Shown one piece after another: positions 29,518-39,539 of a stretch of 64,000 bases of DNA. The stretch spans positions 62,001-126,000 of the forward strand of contig CANGQJ010000003.1 of NCBI GenBank assembly GCA_947456625.1. The letters are read 5' to 3'. A program made the translations under genes and the position numbers. The first letter of the stretch is position 1; the number at the start of each line of letters is the position of its first letter. The stretch comes from Bacteroidota bacterium. GTDB taxonomy: Bacteria; Bacteroidota; Bacteroidia; Chitinophagales; Chitinophagaceae. The notes under the pieces were generated by a model that was not told where the DNA came from, did not search any database, and saw only the letters and a program-made list of their open reading frames with translations.

Positions 29518-30567
29518 CTATTTTGTAATATCAATATTGGATAGTGTCTTTCCAATTTTTAATTTAGAACCCTCTTTTACAAACAACATACCTGCCACAA
29601 TAACACTATCACCTACTTGCAACCCTTTTGTAATTTCAACTGCAGTTTGTGACCTGTATCCTGTTTCCACATTCACAAATTTTGCTTGGCCATTTTTTAC
29701 AATTACAATTTGTTTTGACTTGGAGTCGGGTATAATCACATTTGAAGGTACCATGATAACCGGCTTGGTATTGGTTTCACCTAAATACACTTTTGCATAA
29801 GCACCAGGTAAAACCTTTCCTTGAAAACTAGTACGAATTTTTAAATTTCTAGAGGCAGCAATAATTTGAGGCTCAATTGCAGTAATGGTTGCGACTGCTT
29901 TAGACCCTGTAGCGCCTGCAGTTACAACATTTACTTTTTTACCTACAGCTACATAAGATGCATATACTTCAGGAACTGTAAAATCAAGTTTTAATTTTCC
30001 CAAGTTTTGAAGCGTAGCAATTGTAGTAGTGGTGTTAATATAAGCACCAACACTCACTAGTCGTAAACCTATTTGACCAGTAAATGGAGCTTTAATAATT
30101 GTTTTATCAATTAAAGATTGAGTGTAAGCAACGTCGGCTTGAATACTTTTTACTTGTTGCAATGAAACATCATAGTCGCTTTGATTAATTCCTTTTACTG
30201 CTAATAATTGCTTGTTGCGTTTTTCATTAATCACAGCTAAATCCAATTGCGCTTTTGCTTTTAATAATTGGGCTTGTAAGTCGGCATCATTTAATTTAGC
30301 AATAACAGTTCCAGCTTGAACTAATTTACCTTCGGGAATCTGTAAAAAAGTAACACGGCCATTTACCTCGGGTCTTAACTCCACATAGTCATTTGCAAGG
30401 ACAGTTCCGTTTACTTCAACTTGCTTTTCTATCTTTTGAGTTTCCAAAATTGTAACGTCCACCGAAACGGGCGCGTTTGGATTAAACTTATCGGGACCTT
30501 TTAACTTTTCTTTACAAGCACCAAATAATAAAACGCCTGAAATGGCAAATAAATGTATCTTTCTCAA
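29518..30567 (-). CDS. RND efflux periplasmic adaptor (membrane fusion protein)
   Basis: A 349-residue lipoprotein adaptor: signal and lipobox LLFGAC, barrel-sandwich hybrid (PEVNGRVTFLQIPEGKLVQAGTVIAKL), coiled hairpin (residues about 90-140), beta-barrel and membrane-proximal domains. The start is a TTG: an in-frame stop lies just upstream and no ATG precedes the signal peptide. TAnnTTTA-like TACCTTTA about 20 bases upstream on the minus strand is a plausible promoter box. It links the permease encoded next to an outer-membrane channel made elsewhere. Confidence 0.93.
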   Translation of the reverse strand: MRKIHLFAISGVLLFGACKEKLKGPDKFNPNAPVSVDVTILETQKIEKQVEVNGTVLANDYVELRPEVNGRVTFLQIPEGKLVQAGTVIAKLNDADLQAQLLKAKAQLDLAVINEKRNKQLLAVKGINQSDYDVSLQQVKSIQADVAYTQSLIDKTIIKAPFTGQIGLRLVSVGAYINTTTTIATLQNLGKLKLDFTVPEVYASYVAVGKKVNVVTAGATGSKAVATITAIEPQIIAASRNLKIRTSFQGKVLPGAYAKVYLGETNTKPVIMVPSNVIIPDSKSKQIVIVKNGQAKFVNVETGYRSQTAVEITKGLQVGDSVIVAGMLFVKEGSKLKIGKTLSNIDITK

Positions 30568-30653
30568 GTGACTGAATTTTAGCCACTAAAGGTAGTCAAA
30601 CCACCGCTTTTTTGGAAATAAAATAGATGAGTGGCGTGGCCTAAATCAACGCT

Positions 30654-31385
30654 CTAACGGCCTTTTTTATACTCTTGGTACTTTTTTTCAATATAAAGCC
30701 CCAGTTCAAGGTCGTTTAGTAACCCCAAAAGCTCATAGGAAGGCCTACAATAGGTCATAAATTTAGACAAAGATTCACCTTCTAAATGAGTTAGTTTTTG
30801 AACAAAACGCTTGGTGAAACGATAGTCTATGTATTTGTCGTGCTCCTGAGTGAGCAGCCTTTTTTGAAGAAATTGAAGGTTTTTGTTTCTGTGAAAACGA
30901 AACATATTTATAATTTCATCTAAATCAAACCCAACTGTTAAGCCGGCAGGTCCAAATAACTGCTGATTATTACTTAATCTAAGCCCTGGCGGTTGGTAAT
31001 TAAAATACTTGGCATAATCGTTTCGGTTTTGAATAGAGTCCAGCCTGTAATAACTATTCCTAACGCGCACTTCTGGTAAATCATAACCCGCCACATGAAT
31101 CATGATATTAAAATTATGTGGATCCAAAACAGTGTCAACTGGAAATTTTTGCGTGTTTTTGCCAAAAAGGGAAAACCAAACTGAATCCTTTTGTTTCACC
31201 GTTATTAGATACCTGCCAAGTGAATCGGTAATAGCTTTATTGTTTCCGCTATTTACCACCACCGATTCAATGGGCCTTCGACCCGAGATATCATAAACAA
31301 CTCCACTTAATGTAACAATTTGTGCATTAGAAGTAATTGCAAAAAACATCAATAAAATGATTCCAAAAAAAAGCTTCAAATTCAT
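30654..31385 (-). CDS. Exported carboxypeptidase-regulatory-like domain protein
   Basis: Signal peptide (residues 1-21, ending SNAQ) followed by a carboxypeptidase D regulatory-like beta-sandwich (VTLSGVVYDISGRRPIESVVVNSGNNKAITDSLGRYLITV). The remaining 150 residues are polar and helical, with no known domain that I recognise. Such proteins are common in the Bacteroidota periplasm and outer membrane. Function unknown. 86 bases separate it from the adaptor gene, so it may be a separate unit. Confidence 0.75.
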   Translation of the reverse strand: MNLKLFFGIILLMFFAITSNAQIVTLSGVVYDISGRRPIESVVVNSGNNKAITDSLGRYLITVKQKDSVWFSLFGKNTQKFPVDTVLDPHNFNIMIHVAGYDLPEVRVRNSYYRLDSIQNRNDYAKYFNYQPPGLRLSNNQQLFGPAGLTVGFDLDEIINMFRFHRNKNLQFLQKRLLTQEHDKYIDYRFTKRFVQKLTHLEGESLSKFMTYCRPSYELLGLLNDLELGLYIEKKYQEYKKGR

Positions 31386-31476
31386 TGATGCAATATTAGG
31401 GAAGGATTGAATAAAAAAACAATTATGGTAATTAAATTAACAGGTTTTTACCTTTTAATTCACTTTTTGAGATGCA

Positions 31477-32739
31477 CTAAAACAATAAACTAATAAGTCC
31501 AACTCCAATTACACTTAAGACCAACCAGTGCGTGGCTATTTTTTTTGTGTATAATAAGTAGGTGCATATTGCTAAAATGCTTGCATTGATAAAAATATTA
31601 GCAGCACTTGCCACTTGAATAGATTGCAATAAGTCCTTACACAAATAAAAACTTGCCCCTAGCATAATACCTACTACTGCTGCATGTATCCCTTCCAATG
31701 ACCTATAAACAATTGCATGTTGTTTTAAATTTTGCCACAGCGGAAATGAAAAAAGAACAATAAAAAAACTAGGCAAAAAAGCACCCAGCACCGCAACTAA
31801 TGCGCCTATGACTTGCCAATGCATGCCACTATTTTTTATAGCAACGGCTCCGGTATAGCTTGTAATAGACCACACAGGTCCAGGAAGTACTCTACTAATT
31901 CCAACACCTGTTAAAAAAGTTTCGCTTGAAATTTTAATTACATCTCTTTTACTTGCAATTACTTTATTTGACAATGGCCTAGTTACATATTGTTCATACA
32001 TTAAAGGAATTAGAACATCACCTCCCCCAAAAACAAAAGTACCAAACCTATAATTTGTTTCAATTAAATTAAAAATTTTCTGATGTGCCCAATTATTTTT
32101 TGTTGCTTTTTCTGACAAAAATCCTGCTGTGATAAAAAGTGTTATAAATAGTAAGAGCGTGCTATAATTAATTTTTATTTTTTGAACAGCAATGGTCGGG
32201 ATTCTTTTTTTACTAAAATTGGTGGCAATACCAGCAAGTATAATTAAAATAGGAATAGTCCATGGTGATTTAAATGCAATCACAATTGAAATGCAAGTGC
32301 CAAAAAAAATAAATTTAGTAATGGTATTGTTAATTGCTTTTCTGTACAGTACTATGGTTGCACTTATTATAAAAGCAATGGACATAGGTTTTAAATAAAC
32401 CAAACTTTTTAAAAAAACTGGGTAAATATTATTTGAAAATAAAATACCAATAATAGCCATAATAGTACATGCCGGGAGCAACCATACAAAAAGAGTTAAG
32501 GTAGCTAAAGTATATCCTCCTATTTTATACCCTATTAGAATTAAAGTTTGCGTGGAGGTAGCACCAGGAAGTAATTGACACAATGCGTTGTATTCTAATA
32601 GTTCATCGGATGTTAAATCCTTTCTGTCTTCAACAAATCTGGATTGCATTAAACTTAAATGTACCTGAGGCCCTCCAAAGGCAGATAGACTATGGTATAA
32701 AACAGCTTTTAAAAATGATATGTATCTTAATAGTTTCAT
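31477..32739 (-). CDS. chrA: Chromate transporter ChrA (two-domain)
   Basis: An inner-membrane CHR-superfamily protein of 420 residues with the two homologous halves of the long-chain type: first half FGGPQVHLSLMQSRFVEDR..LLPGATSTQTLILIGYKIGG, second half FGTFVFGGGDVLIPLMYEQYV..VGISRVLPGPVWSITSYTGA. The FGG..VLPGP signature repeats in both. The family exports chromate or sulfate-like oxyanions; many chromosomal members have no shown role. Single gene between the carboxypeptidase-like gene and a divergent DUF3089 lipoprotein. Confidence 0.9.
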   Translation of the reverse strand: MKLLRYISFLKAVLYHSLSAFGGPQVHLSLMQSRFVEDRKDLTSDELLEYNALCQLLPGATSTQTLILIGYKIGGYTLATLTLFVWLLPACTIMAIIGILFSNNIYPVFLKSLVYLKPMSIAFIISATIVLYRKAINNTITKFIFFGTCISIVIAFKSPWTIPILIILAGIATNFSKKRIPTIAVQKIKINYSTLLLFITLFITAGFLSEKATKNNWAHQKIFNLIETNYRFGTFVFGGGDVLIPLMYEQYVTRPLSNKVIASKRDVIKISSETFLTGVGISRVLPGPVWSITSYTGAVAIKNSGMHWQVIGALVAVLGAFLPSFFIVLFSFPLWQNLKQHAIVYRSLEGIHAAVVGIMLGASFYLCKDLLQSIQVASAANIFINASILAICTYLLYTKKIATHWLVLSVIGVGLISLLF

Positions 32740-32823
32740 GTAGGATTATACCCTAAAATTAAAATATTTTAAGCACTTTAATACCTGTCATCCAATTTAA
32801 AGCAGCGGGGACTAATTATTTTA

Positions 32824-32831
32824 TAACTTTG
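32824..32831 (+). promoter_or_regulatory. Predicted -7 promoter box for the DUF3089 gene
   Basis: TAACTTTG, a full match to TAnnTTTG, 19 bases before the ATG at 32851. Confidence 0.5.
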
Positions 32832-32850
32832 TACTTTAAAAATTTGATTT

Positions 32851-33909
32851 ATGGTGCGTTATTTCATTTCTTTTGTCCTGCTCATTATAATTGCAGGTTG
32901 CGCTCAAAGTAACTATTCTAAATATGCCCCTATATATGACAGAGATACCTTAGCCGATATTCCGGATTATAGCAAATTGGAATATTGGGCTGCGCATCCA
33001 AATAAAAGAAACCCTTCGGACAGCATACCTCATGATATTAAAACAAGTGTTGCTAGTACAAAGGATGTAGATGTATTTTTTCTTTATCCAACAAGCTATT
33101 TGGATAGGACTATGCCCTATGGATGGTCTGCCCCATTAAAAGAAAATAAAATAAATATCTATACCGATTTTTCTGCCATTTTATATCAAGCAAGTGTGTT
33201 TAACGAAGTGGGTAAAATTTATGCGCCAAGATATAGACAAGCAAATATAATGGCTTATTATCCTGTCACTAGCGAGGATACCACTAAAGCATTGGCCGCT
33301 TTTGATTTAGCATACCAAGATGTTAAAAATGCATTTGAATACTATTTAAGTCATTTCAATAATGGAAGACCTATTATTATTGCATCGCATAGTCAAGGTT
33401 CTACGCATAGTATTAGATTATTAAAAGAATATTTTGATGGAAAACCACTTGCCAAACAATTGGTTGCAGCATATGTAGTAGGCATGGCTATTAATCCTGC
33501 TAATTATACTTCTCTAAAAGCATGCGAAAAACCAAATGAAACAGGATGCATTTGTGCATGGAGAACATTTATGGAAGGATTCCAAGAGCCATTTGTAGAT
33601 AAGGAAAATTTTAATTCCATTGTAACCAACCCGCTTTCCTGGGACAATCAAAATGTTAAAATTAGTAGGGACCAAAATCCTGGATCTCTTTTGTATAATT
33701 TTAATAAAATCTCTCCACAAGTTGCAGGTGCAATAAATCACAACGGCGTTTTGTGGACACCTAAGCCACACTTTTTTGGGAATTTTTTAATTAAGACTAA
33801 GAACTATCATATTGCGGACTATAATTTGTATTATGTTAGTATCCGAAAAAATGCAGCGCTTCGCGTTAATAATTATTTTGAAAAGCAAAAAGGAAATTAT
33901 ACCAATTAA
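32851..33909 (+). CDS. DUF3089 family alpha/beta-hydrolase-like lipoprotein
   Basis: Lipobox LIIIAGC at about residue 17 predicts a lipoprotein. The body fits DUF3089, an alpha/beta-hydrolase-like family: DVFFLYPTSYLDR, IYAPRYRQANIMAYY, and the nucleophile elbow IIASHSQGSTHS (GxSxG-type with Ser-Gln-Gly), plus a late His in INHNGVLWTPKPH. Substrate unknown. The 3' end overlaps the convergent recQ stop by 4 bases. Confidence 0.8.
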   Translation: MVRYFISFVLLIIIAGCAQSNYSKYAPIYDRDTLADIPDYSKLEYWAAHPNKRNPSDSIPHDIKTSVASTKDVDVFFLYPTSYLDRTMPYGWSAPLKENKINIYTDFSAILYQASVFNEVGKIYAPRYRQANIMAYYPVTSEDTTKALAAFDLAYQDVKNAFEYYLSHFNNGRPIIIASHSQGSTHSIRLLKEYFDGKPLAKQLVAAYVVGMAINPANYTSLKACEKPNETGCICAWRTFMEGFQEPFVDKENFNSIVTNPLSWDNQNVKISRDQNPGSLLYNFNKISPQVAGAINHNGVLWTPKPHFFGNFLIKTKNYHIADYNLYYVSIRKNAALRVNNYFEKQKGNYTN

Positions 33910-36164
33910 TTACCCACCACACTTAAAAATTTAATGCGCATTATTTTTAATTGCTCCCAAGTGTAATCGTTCTCGCTTAATTCTTCCTGTGCTATTTGCA
34001 AAGAAGAGGTTTCGCAGTTTTTAAAATATTCCAAAATTTCTTCTTGGTCATATTCATCTAACCATTCGTCAATAGCGTAGTCTAAATTTAATTTTGTGCC
34101 ACTTGCGGCAATGGTTTCCATTTCCTCAAGCAATTCATCCAATCGTAAATCTTTATTTTTTGCAATAGTTTCTATTGGAATTTTTTTGTCAACATTTTGT
34201 ATGATGTAAATTTTATTACTGGATTTATTTGCAACCGATTTCATTACAAAATCATCGGGCTTTTCAATATTATTTTCAGTAACATACTTATCAATCAATT
34301 CTACAAAGGGTTTGCCATACTTAATGGATTTACCTTTACTAACCCCTTGGCATCTTTCCAATTCCTCAAGTGTTGTTGGATATAATGTAGCCATATCCTG
34401 TAAAGAGGTTTCTAAGAAAATGACAAAAGGCGGTAGCTTTCTTTTTTTAGCCTCCACTTGACGCATTTCCTTAAGCATTTCAAACAAAGGTTCGTCGGTG
34501 GTAGCTGTGCCTGATGCTCCAGTTTCTGTTTCATCATCGTCGGCATTGGCATCATCAAAAACCTGGTTTAATACAATTTTAAAGCTAGTAGGTTTTTTCA
34601 GAAATTTTTGTCCGTTACTGGTTAATTTAAGTAAACCGTATTCCTCAATGTCTTTCTCTATCATTTTTTCAAGCATGGCTTGACGTACTAAACTATTCCA
34701 AAATAAATTGTCTTGGTCTTTCCCAATTCCAAATACCGATAGTTTTTCATGACGGTATAAACCAATTTGAGGCGTAAAGGCACCCATTAATATTTGTACC
34801 ACATAGTCCGCAGCAAATCTTTCATCTAGTGCTTGAATTACTTGTAATAATTTTACAAGTTGTGGTTTTGCTTCAATTTTTTCTTTTGGCTGTAAACAGT
34901 TATCGCAATTGCCACAATTTTTATCCGGCCATGGTTCCCCAAAATAATGCAATAAACTACGGCGCCTACAAACACCACTCTCGGCAAACGCAACCGTCTC
35001 GTCAATTAATTGTGCGCCAACTTCTCGTTCACTTAAAGGCTTATCTCTTAAAAAATGTTCTAGTTTTGAAACATCGGCATGTGAGTAATATAAAATACAA
35101 TTGCCCTCTAATCCATCTCGGCCAGCCCTTCCGGTTTCTTGATAATAATTTTCAATAGACTTTGGAATGTTATAATGGATTACAAAACGAATATCAGGTT
35201 TATCAATGCCCATTCCAAATGCAATGGTCGCAACAATAACTTGAACATCCTCATTTAAAAATTGATCTTGTCTGTCGGCCCTTAATTTTTGATCTAATCC
35301 TGCGTGGTATGCAACTGCTTTAATATTATTTGCAATGAGTAAATCCGCTAGCTCTTCGGTGGTTTTTCTGTTAAGTGTGTAAATAATACCACTCTTACCT
35401 TTATGTCCACTTATATATTTTACAATACTTTTTACAGTTAACTCCTTTTTTACTTTAGGTTGTACCTCGTAATATAAATTAGCCCTGTTGAAAGAAGATA
35501 TTAAAACCTCGGGATCACGTAATGCTAAATTTTTAACAATATCAGATTGAACCTTAGGTGTTGCTGTAGCTGTTAAGGCTATAATTGGCACTTCGTTATT
35601 TATTTCCTCCATCATTTCCTTAAGCCTGCGATACTCGGGCCTAAAATCATGACCCCACTCCGAAATACAATGGGCCTCGTCCACAGCAAAAAATGAAATC
35701 TTTAAGTCGCTAAAAAAATCTAAATTTTCTTGCTTAGTAAGTGTCTCTGGGGCCACATATAAAAGCTTGGTTTTGCCAGATAATAAATCCGATTTTACCT
35801 CTTTTATTTGACCTTTATTTAAGGAAGAATTTAAAAAATGTGCTACATCATCCTTTTCGCTATACCCTCTTACCAAATCCACCTGGTTTTTCATTAAAGC
35901 AATTAAAGGGGAAACCACAATGGCGCAGCCGGGTAGCATTAAAGCTGGTAATTGATAACATAAACTCTTGCCACCACCCGTTGGCATAATAACAAAAGTG
36001 TCCTTCCCACTTAATAAAGATAAAATAGCTTTTTCCTGGGTGCCCTTAAACTCCTTAAAGCCAAAATGTTGCTCTAAAGCAGCCACAATATGTTCCTTAC
36101 CCAATCCTTGGGGATTTGAGTTGGAATTAGAGGCAGGTTTGGGTGTTTTTTTGGCTTTTGGCAT
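33906..36164 (-). CDS. recQ: ATP-dependent DNA helicase RecQ
   Basis: A 3'-5' repair helicase. SF2 motifs are intact: Walker A MPTGGGKSLCYQLPA, DEAHCISEWGHDFRPEY, ALTATATPKV, and the motif VI block QETGRAGRDG. The RecQ-Ct zinc site is present (CRRRSLLHYFGEP ... CGNCDNC), then a winged helix and an HRDC domain (ETSLQDMATLYPTTLEELERCQGVS). The extended C-terminus (about 120 acidic residues ending NDYTWEQLKIMRIKFLSVVGN) is longer than in E. coli RecQ. Total of 752 residues. Confidence 0.95.
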   Translation of the reverse strand: MPKAKKTPKPASNSNSNPQGLGKEHIVAALEQHFGFKEFKGTQEKAILSLLSGKDTFVIMPTGGGKSLCYQLPALMLPGCAIVVSPLIALMKNQVDLVRGYSEKDDVAHFLNSSLNKGQIKEVKSDLLSGKTKLLYVAPETLTKQENLDFFSDLKISFFAVDEAHCISEWGHDFRPEYRRLKEMMEEINNEVPIIALTATATPKVQSDIVKNLALRDPEVLISSFNRANLYYEVQPKVKKELTVKSIVKYISGHKGKSGIIYTLNRKTTEELADLLIANNIKAVAYHAGLDQKLRADRQDQFLNEDVQVIVATIAFGMGIDKPDIRFVIHYNIPKSIENYYQETGRAGRDGLEGNCILYYSHADVSKLEHFLRDKPLSEREVGAQLIDETVAFAESGVCRRRSLLHYFGEPWPDKNCGNCDNCLQPKEKIEAKPQLVKLLQVIQALDERFAADYVVQILMGAFTPQIGLYRHEKLSVFGIGKDQDNLFWNSLVRQAMLEKMIEKDIEEYGLLKLTSNGQKFLKKPTSFKIVLNQVFDDANADDDETETGASGTATTDEPLFEMLKEMRQVEAKKRKLPPFVIFLETSLQDMATLYPTTLEELERCQGVSKGKSIKYGKPFVELIDKYVTENNIEKPDDFVMKSVANKSSNKIYIIQNVDKKIPIETIAKNKDLRLDELLEEMETIAASGTKLNLDYAIDEWLDEYDQEEILEYFKNCETSSLQIAQEELSENDYTWEQLKIMRIKFLSVVGN

Positions 36165-36341
36165 TTATAAATATCTTGAAATCAACGTTTTCGGTAAAAT
36201 TGGACTAATAAGTTAACGAATTTATTGCAAGAATTGTTCATTCCAATATGGAATTTAAAGAAAAAGCTTTTTTTTAAGGTTTTCTTTTAAATAGGTTAAT
36301 AAAGTATATGAAACGTTAACTTTGCCAATCGTTAAAAGCTT
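36165..36341. promoter_or_regulatory. Divergent promoter region recQ / kdsD
   Basis: 177 non-coding bases. TAACTTTG at 36317-36324 fits the -7 consensus for kdsD, 18 bases before its ATG. No clear recQ box or operator was found. Confidence 0.45.
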
Positions 36342-37304
36342 ATGACAAATAGCATTAAGTCCATCGCAATTAGAACACTTGAAATTGAAATTGACGCAAT
36401 TAAAAACTTGTCGAATTTTGTAGATAATTCATTTGAGCAAGCCATTATCGCAATTCATGAATCAAAAGGAAGGCTAATTGTTAGTGGCATTGGCAAAAGC
36501 GCCATCATTGCTCAAAAAATAGTTGCAACTTGTAACTCTACTGGAACCCCGTCTATTTTTTTACATGCTGCCGAAGCCATTCATGGCGACTCGGGCATGA
36601 TTACTCCCAATGATATAATCTTAGTTATTAGTAAAAGCGGTGAAAGTCCAGAAATAAAAAATTTAGTGGCCCTAGTTAAAAGTTTTGGAAATATTTTAAT
36701 TGGCATGGTAGGCAACACGCAAAGTTATTTAGCAACTGCTTCCAACTTTGTTTTAAATACTACAGTTAACAAAGAAGCTTGCTTAAATAATTTGGCTCCA
36801 ACTTCCTCCACAACAGCACAAATAGTTATGGGCGATTTAGTTGCCATGTGTTTAATGGAGCTAAATAATTTTAATGCTAGCAACTTTGCCAAATTTCACC
36901 CTGGTGGAAATTTAGGAAAACGATTAACCTTAACAGTTGAACAAATTGCAAATACAAATAATAAGCCATTTGTTAATGCAAATACAAGTTTAAAGGAAGT
37001 GATTTTAACTATTTCAAAAAACAGGTTAGGCGCTACAGCAGTGGTAGACGATCAAAATAATGTACAAGGTATTATTACCGACGGAGATATTAGAAGAATG
37101 CTTGAGAAGCATAATAGTATACAAGACTTAAATGCTAGCGACATTTATCATCAATCACCAATTACCATTTCCCCAAACAATTTAGCAGTAGGCGCTTTGG
37201 AGCTTATGGAGCAAAAGGATATTAGTCAAATTATTGTTGCTGAAAATAATAAGTATGTTGGTATTATACACATACATGACTTAATGAAAGAGGGCATTTT
37301 ATAA
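36342..37304 (+). CDS. kdsD: Arabinose-5-phosphate isomerase (KdsD/KpsF), SIS + 2 CBS
   Basis: Converts ribulose-5-phosphate to arabinose-5-phosphate, the first step towards Kdo of lipopolysaccharide. An N-terminal SIS domain (GRLIVSGIGKSAIIAQKIVATCNSTG; VLVISKSGESPEIK in family form ILVISKSGESPE) is followed by two CBS domains (about residues 205-320, TDGDIRRML). First gene of a three-gene run with the mannose-1-phosphate guanylyltransferase and a ketoacyl synthase, spacings 17 and 14 bases, pointing to surface polysaccharide or lipid A precursor supply. Confidence 0.92.
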   Translation: MTNSIKSIAIRTLEIEIDAIKNLSNFVDNSFEQAIIAIHESKGRLIVSGIGKSAIIAQKIVATCNSTGTPSIFLHAAEAIHGDSGMITPNDIILVISKSGESPEIKNLVALVKSFGNILIGMVGNTQSYLATASNFVLNTTVNKEACLNNLAPTSSTTAQIVMGDLVAMCLMELNNFNASNFAKFHPGGNLGKRLTLTVEQIANTNNKPFVNANTSLKEVILTISKNRLGATAVVDDQNNVQGIITDGDIRRMLEKHNSIQDLNASDIYHQSPITISPNNLAVGALELMEQKDISQIIVAENNKYVGIIHIHDLMKEGIL

Positions 37305-37321
37305 AATAAATAAATTAAGGG

Positions 37322-38407
37322 ATGAATAATAAACATCACTATGTAGCAATAATGGCAGGTGGGATAGGAAGCAGATTTTGGCCTATGAGCAGAACTGCTT
37401 ATCCAAAACAATTTTTAGATGTTCTAAACACAGGCAAAACATTAATTCAGTGGACCTTTGATCGTTATGAAAAATTTATTCCTAAAGAAAATATTTTTAT
37501 TGTAACTTCTGAAGAGTATGTAGACATTGTAAAAAAACAACTGCCTACCCTGCCAGTAGAAAATATTTTAGCCGAACCAAGTAAAAAAAATACAGCCCCT
37601 TGTATTGCGTATATCTCTTTTAAATTAGCTCAAAAGGATCCTGAAGCTAACTTAATTGTAGCCCCTAGCGACCACTTAATTTTAGAAGAAACTAAATTTC
37701 AAAATATAGTAGAGCGTGCATTAGATTTTGTTTCAAACATCAAATCATTGGTAACACTTGGCATAAAACCTTCTCATCCTAATACTGGATATGGTTATAT
37801 TCAATATGAAGGTTTGGAAGTGGCCAGTGGGGTTTATAAAGTTAAAACCTTTACAGAAAAGCCAACTTTAGAAATAGCAAAAACGTTTATTGAAAGCGGA
37901 GACTTCCTTTGGAATGCAGGTATTTTTGCCTGGAAAGTAAGTACCATTTTAGCAGCTTTTGAAAAACTGCAACCCGAAATGTATGAACTTTTTGAAAATG
38001 AAAAAGAAAACTTTAATACCGAGAACGAAAAACAAGCAATACAAAAAATATATCCGCAGTGTACTAATATTTCTATAGACATTGCTATAATGGAAAAGGC
38101 AGAAAATGTATATGTATTGCCTTCCGAGTTTGGCTGGAGCGACTTAGGCACTTGGAACAGTGCTTATGATAATATGGAAAAGGATTATTTAAGTAATGCA
38201 GTAGCCTCGGACAATGTAGTTGTTATTGATGCTACAAAATGTATGATTAATGCCCCCAAAGATAAATTAGTAGTGGTGCAAGGTTTAGACGATTTTATTG
38301 TAGTGGACACTAAGGATGTATTACTCATATGCAGTAAAGAAAAAGAGCAGTCTATAAAAGAATATGTTGCCGAAGTAAAACGCAATAAAGGCGATAAATA
38401 TATTTAA
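37322..38407 (+). CDS. manC: Mannose-1-phosphate guanylyltransferase
   Basis: Makes GDP-mannose from mannose-1-phosphate and GTP. The nucleotidyltransferase signature MAGGIGSRFWPMSRTAYPKQFL is at the N-terminus, followed by VAPSDHLI, a FTEKP block and the metal/sugar site DFLWNAGIFAWK. At 361 residues it is the short form lacking the C-terminal isomerase domain of bifunctional enzymes. Co-oriented with kdsD and the KASIII gene. Confidence 0.92.
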   Translation: MNNKHHYVAIMAGGIGSRFWPMSRTAYPKQFLDVLNTGKTLIQWTFDRYEKFIPKENIFIVTSEEYVDIVKKQLPTLPVENILAEPSKKNTAPCIAYISFKLAQKDPEANLIVAPSDHLILEETKFQNIVERALDFVSNIKSLVTLGIKPSHPNTGYGYIQYEGLEVASGVYKVKTFTEKPTLEIAKTFIESGDFLWNAGIFAWKVSTILAAFEKLQPEMYELFENEKENFNTENEKQAIQKIYPQCTNISIDIAIMEKAENVYVLPSEFGWSDLGTWNSAYDNMEKDYLSNAVASDNVVVIDATKCMINAPKDKLVVVQGLDDFIVVDTKDVLLICSKEKEQSIKEYVAEVKRNKGDKYI

Positions 38408-38421
38408 CCACACCCCATACT

Positions 38422-39486
38422 ATGGCAACAATTATAACCGGAACTGGTAGCTATATTCCTAGCATTGTAAAAACCAATAAGGATTTTATTGACAACAGCT
38501 TTTATGCAGAAAACGGTGTACTTATTGAAACGCCCAATGCAGAGATTGTTGAAAAATTTAAAGACATCACTGGTATTTATGAAAGAAGATACGCTAGCGA
38601 AAATATGAATACATCCGAGATGGCAACTGAGGCTTCAAAATTAGCTATTAAAGATGCAGGCATAGATCCTGAAACCATTGATCAAATTATTGTTGCACAC
38701 AATTTTGGAAACGTTTTACCAGGAACCATTCAAACCGATACCATTCCTGCAATTGCATCGCGTGTAAAAAATCAATTAGGCATATACAATCCAAATTGTG
38801 TTGCTTATGATATTTTATTTGGTTGTCCAGGTTGGATACAAGGTGTAATACAAGCCGACGCATTTATAAAATCTGGAATGGCAAAACGTTGTTTGGTCAT
38901 TGGTGCCGAAACACTAAGCCGTGTAGTAGACCCACACGATAGAGACAGTATGATTTTTAGTGATGGTGCAGGTGCATGTATTGTGGAAGGTGATGATACA
39001 ACCACAAGTGGCATTTTAGCTTCTAGTGTTCAAAGTCATTGTAACGACGAAACTTATTTTTTATATTTAGGAAAGTCCTATCATCCAGAAGGTGAGGAAG
39101 AAACTAGGTATATAAAAATGAAAGGGCGTAAAGTTTATGAATACGCTATCAAAAATGTACCAATTGCTATGAAGCAATGTATAGAAAAAGCAGGCGTAGA
39201 CATTAAGGACGTTAAAAAGTTTTTTTTACATCAAGCCAATGAAAAAATGGATGAGGGCTTTATAAAAGCATTGTTTAAATTATACGGTACCAGAGAAGTG
39301 CCAGAAAATATTATGCCAATGAGCATTCATGATCTTGGCAATAGTTCGGTTGCTACCATTCCAACTTTATACGATATGGTAAAGCATGGCAAATATCCTG
39401 AGCATACTTTAAATAAAGGTGATATTGTTATTTTTGCTTCCGTAGGCGCTGGTATGAACATCAATGCCATTTGCTACAGAGTTTAA
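38422..39486 (+). CDS. 3-oxoacyl-ACP synthase III family (FabH-like)
   Basis: A thiolase-fold condensing enzyme with the KASIII catalytic triad: Cys in DILFGCPGWIQGV (about residue 132), His in FFLHQANEKM, and Asn in LGNSSVATIPTL. The Cys surround differs from housekeeping FabH (ACAGF becomes GCPGW), and at 354 residues it is longer, so I do not call it fabH. It may prime a special acyl chain, for example a branched or lipid-A-related one; the position behind sugar-nucleotide genes fits an envelope role (inference). Confidence 0.85.
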   Translation: MATIITGTGSYIPSIVKTNKDFIDNSFYAENGVLIETPNAEIVEKFKDITGIYERRYASENMNTSEMATEASKLAIKDAGIDPETIDQIIVAHNFGNVLPGTIQTDTIPAIASRVKNQLGIYNPNCVAYDILFGCPGWIQGVIQADAFIKSGMAKRCLVIGAETLSRVVDPHDRDSMIFSDGAGACIVEGDDTTTSGILASSVQSHCNDETYFLYLGKSYHPEGEEETRYIKMKGRKVYEYAIKNVPIAMKQCIEKAGVDIKDVKKFFLHQANEKMDEGFIKALFKLYGTREVPENIMPMSIHDLGNSSVATIPTLYDMVKHGKYPEHTLNKGDIVIFASVGAGMNINAICYRV

Positions 39487-39511
39487 CTAGTTAACTTTAC
39501 ATCATATTAAT

Positions 39512-39538
39512 AAAAAAGGAGCTAATAGCTCCTTTTTT
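39512..39538. terminator. Bidirectional terminator between KASIII and purF-like genes
   Basis: AAAAAAGGAGCT-AAT-AGCTCCTTTTTT: a perfect 12-base inverted repeat with T runs both ways, between two convergent stops. Confidence 0.92.
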
Positions 39539-39539
39539 A

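Noticed and set aside
30654-31385. N-terminal fragment of a broken SusC gene
   Set aside because: The carboxypeptidase-like domain is followed by unrelated helical sequence and a normal stop, with no plug or barrel remnants.
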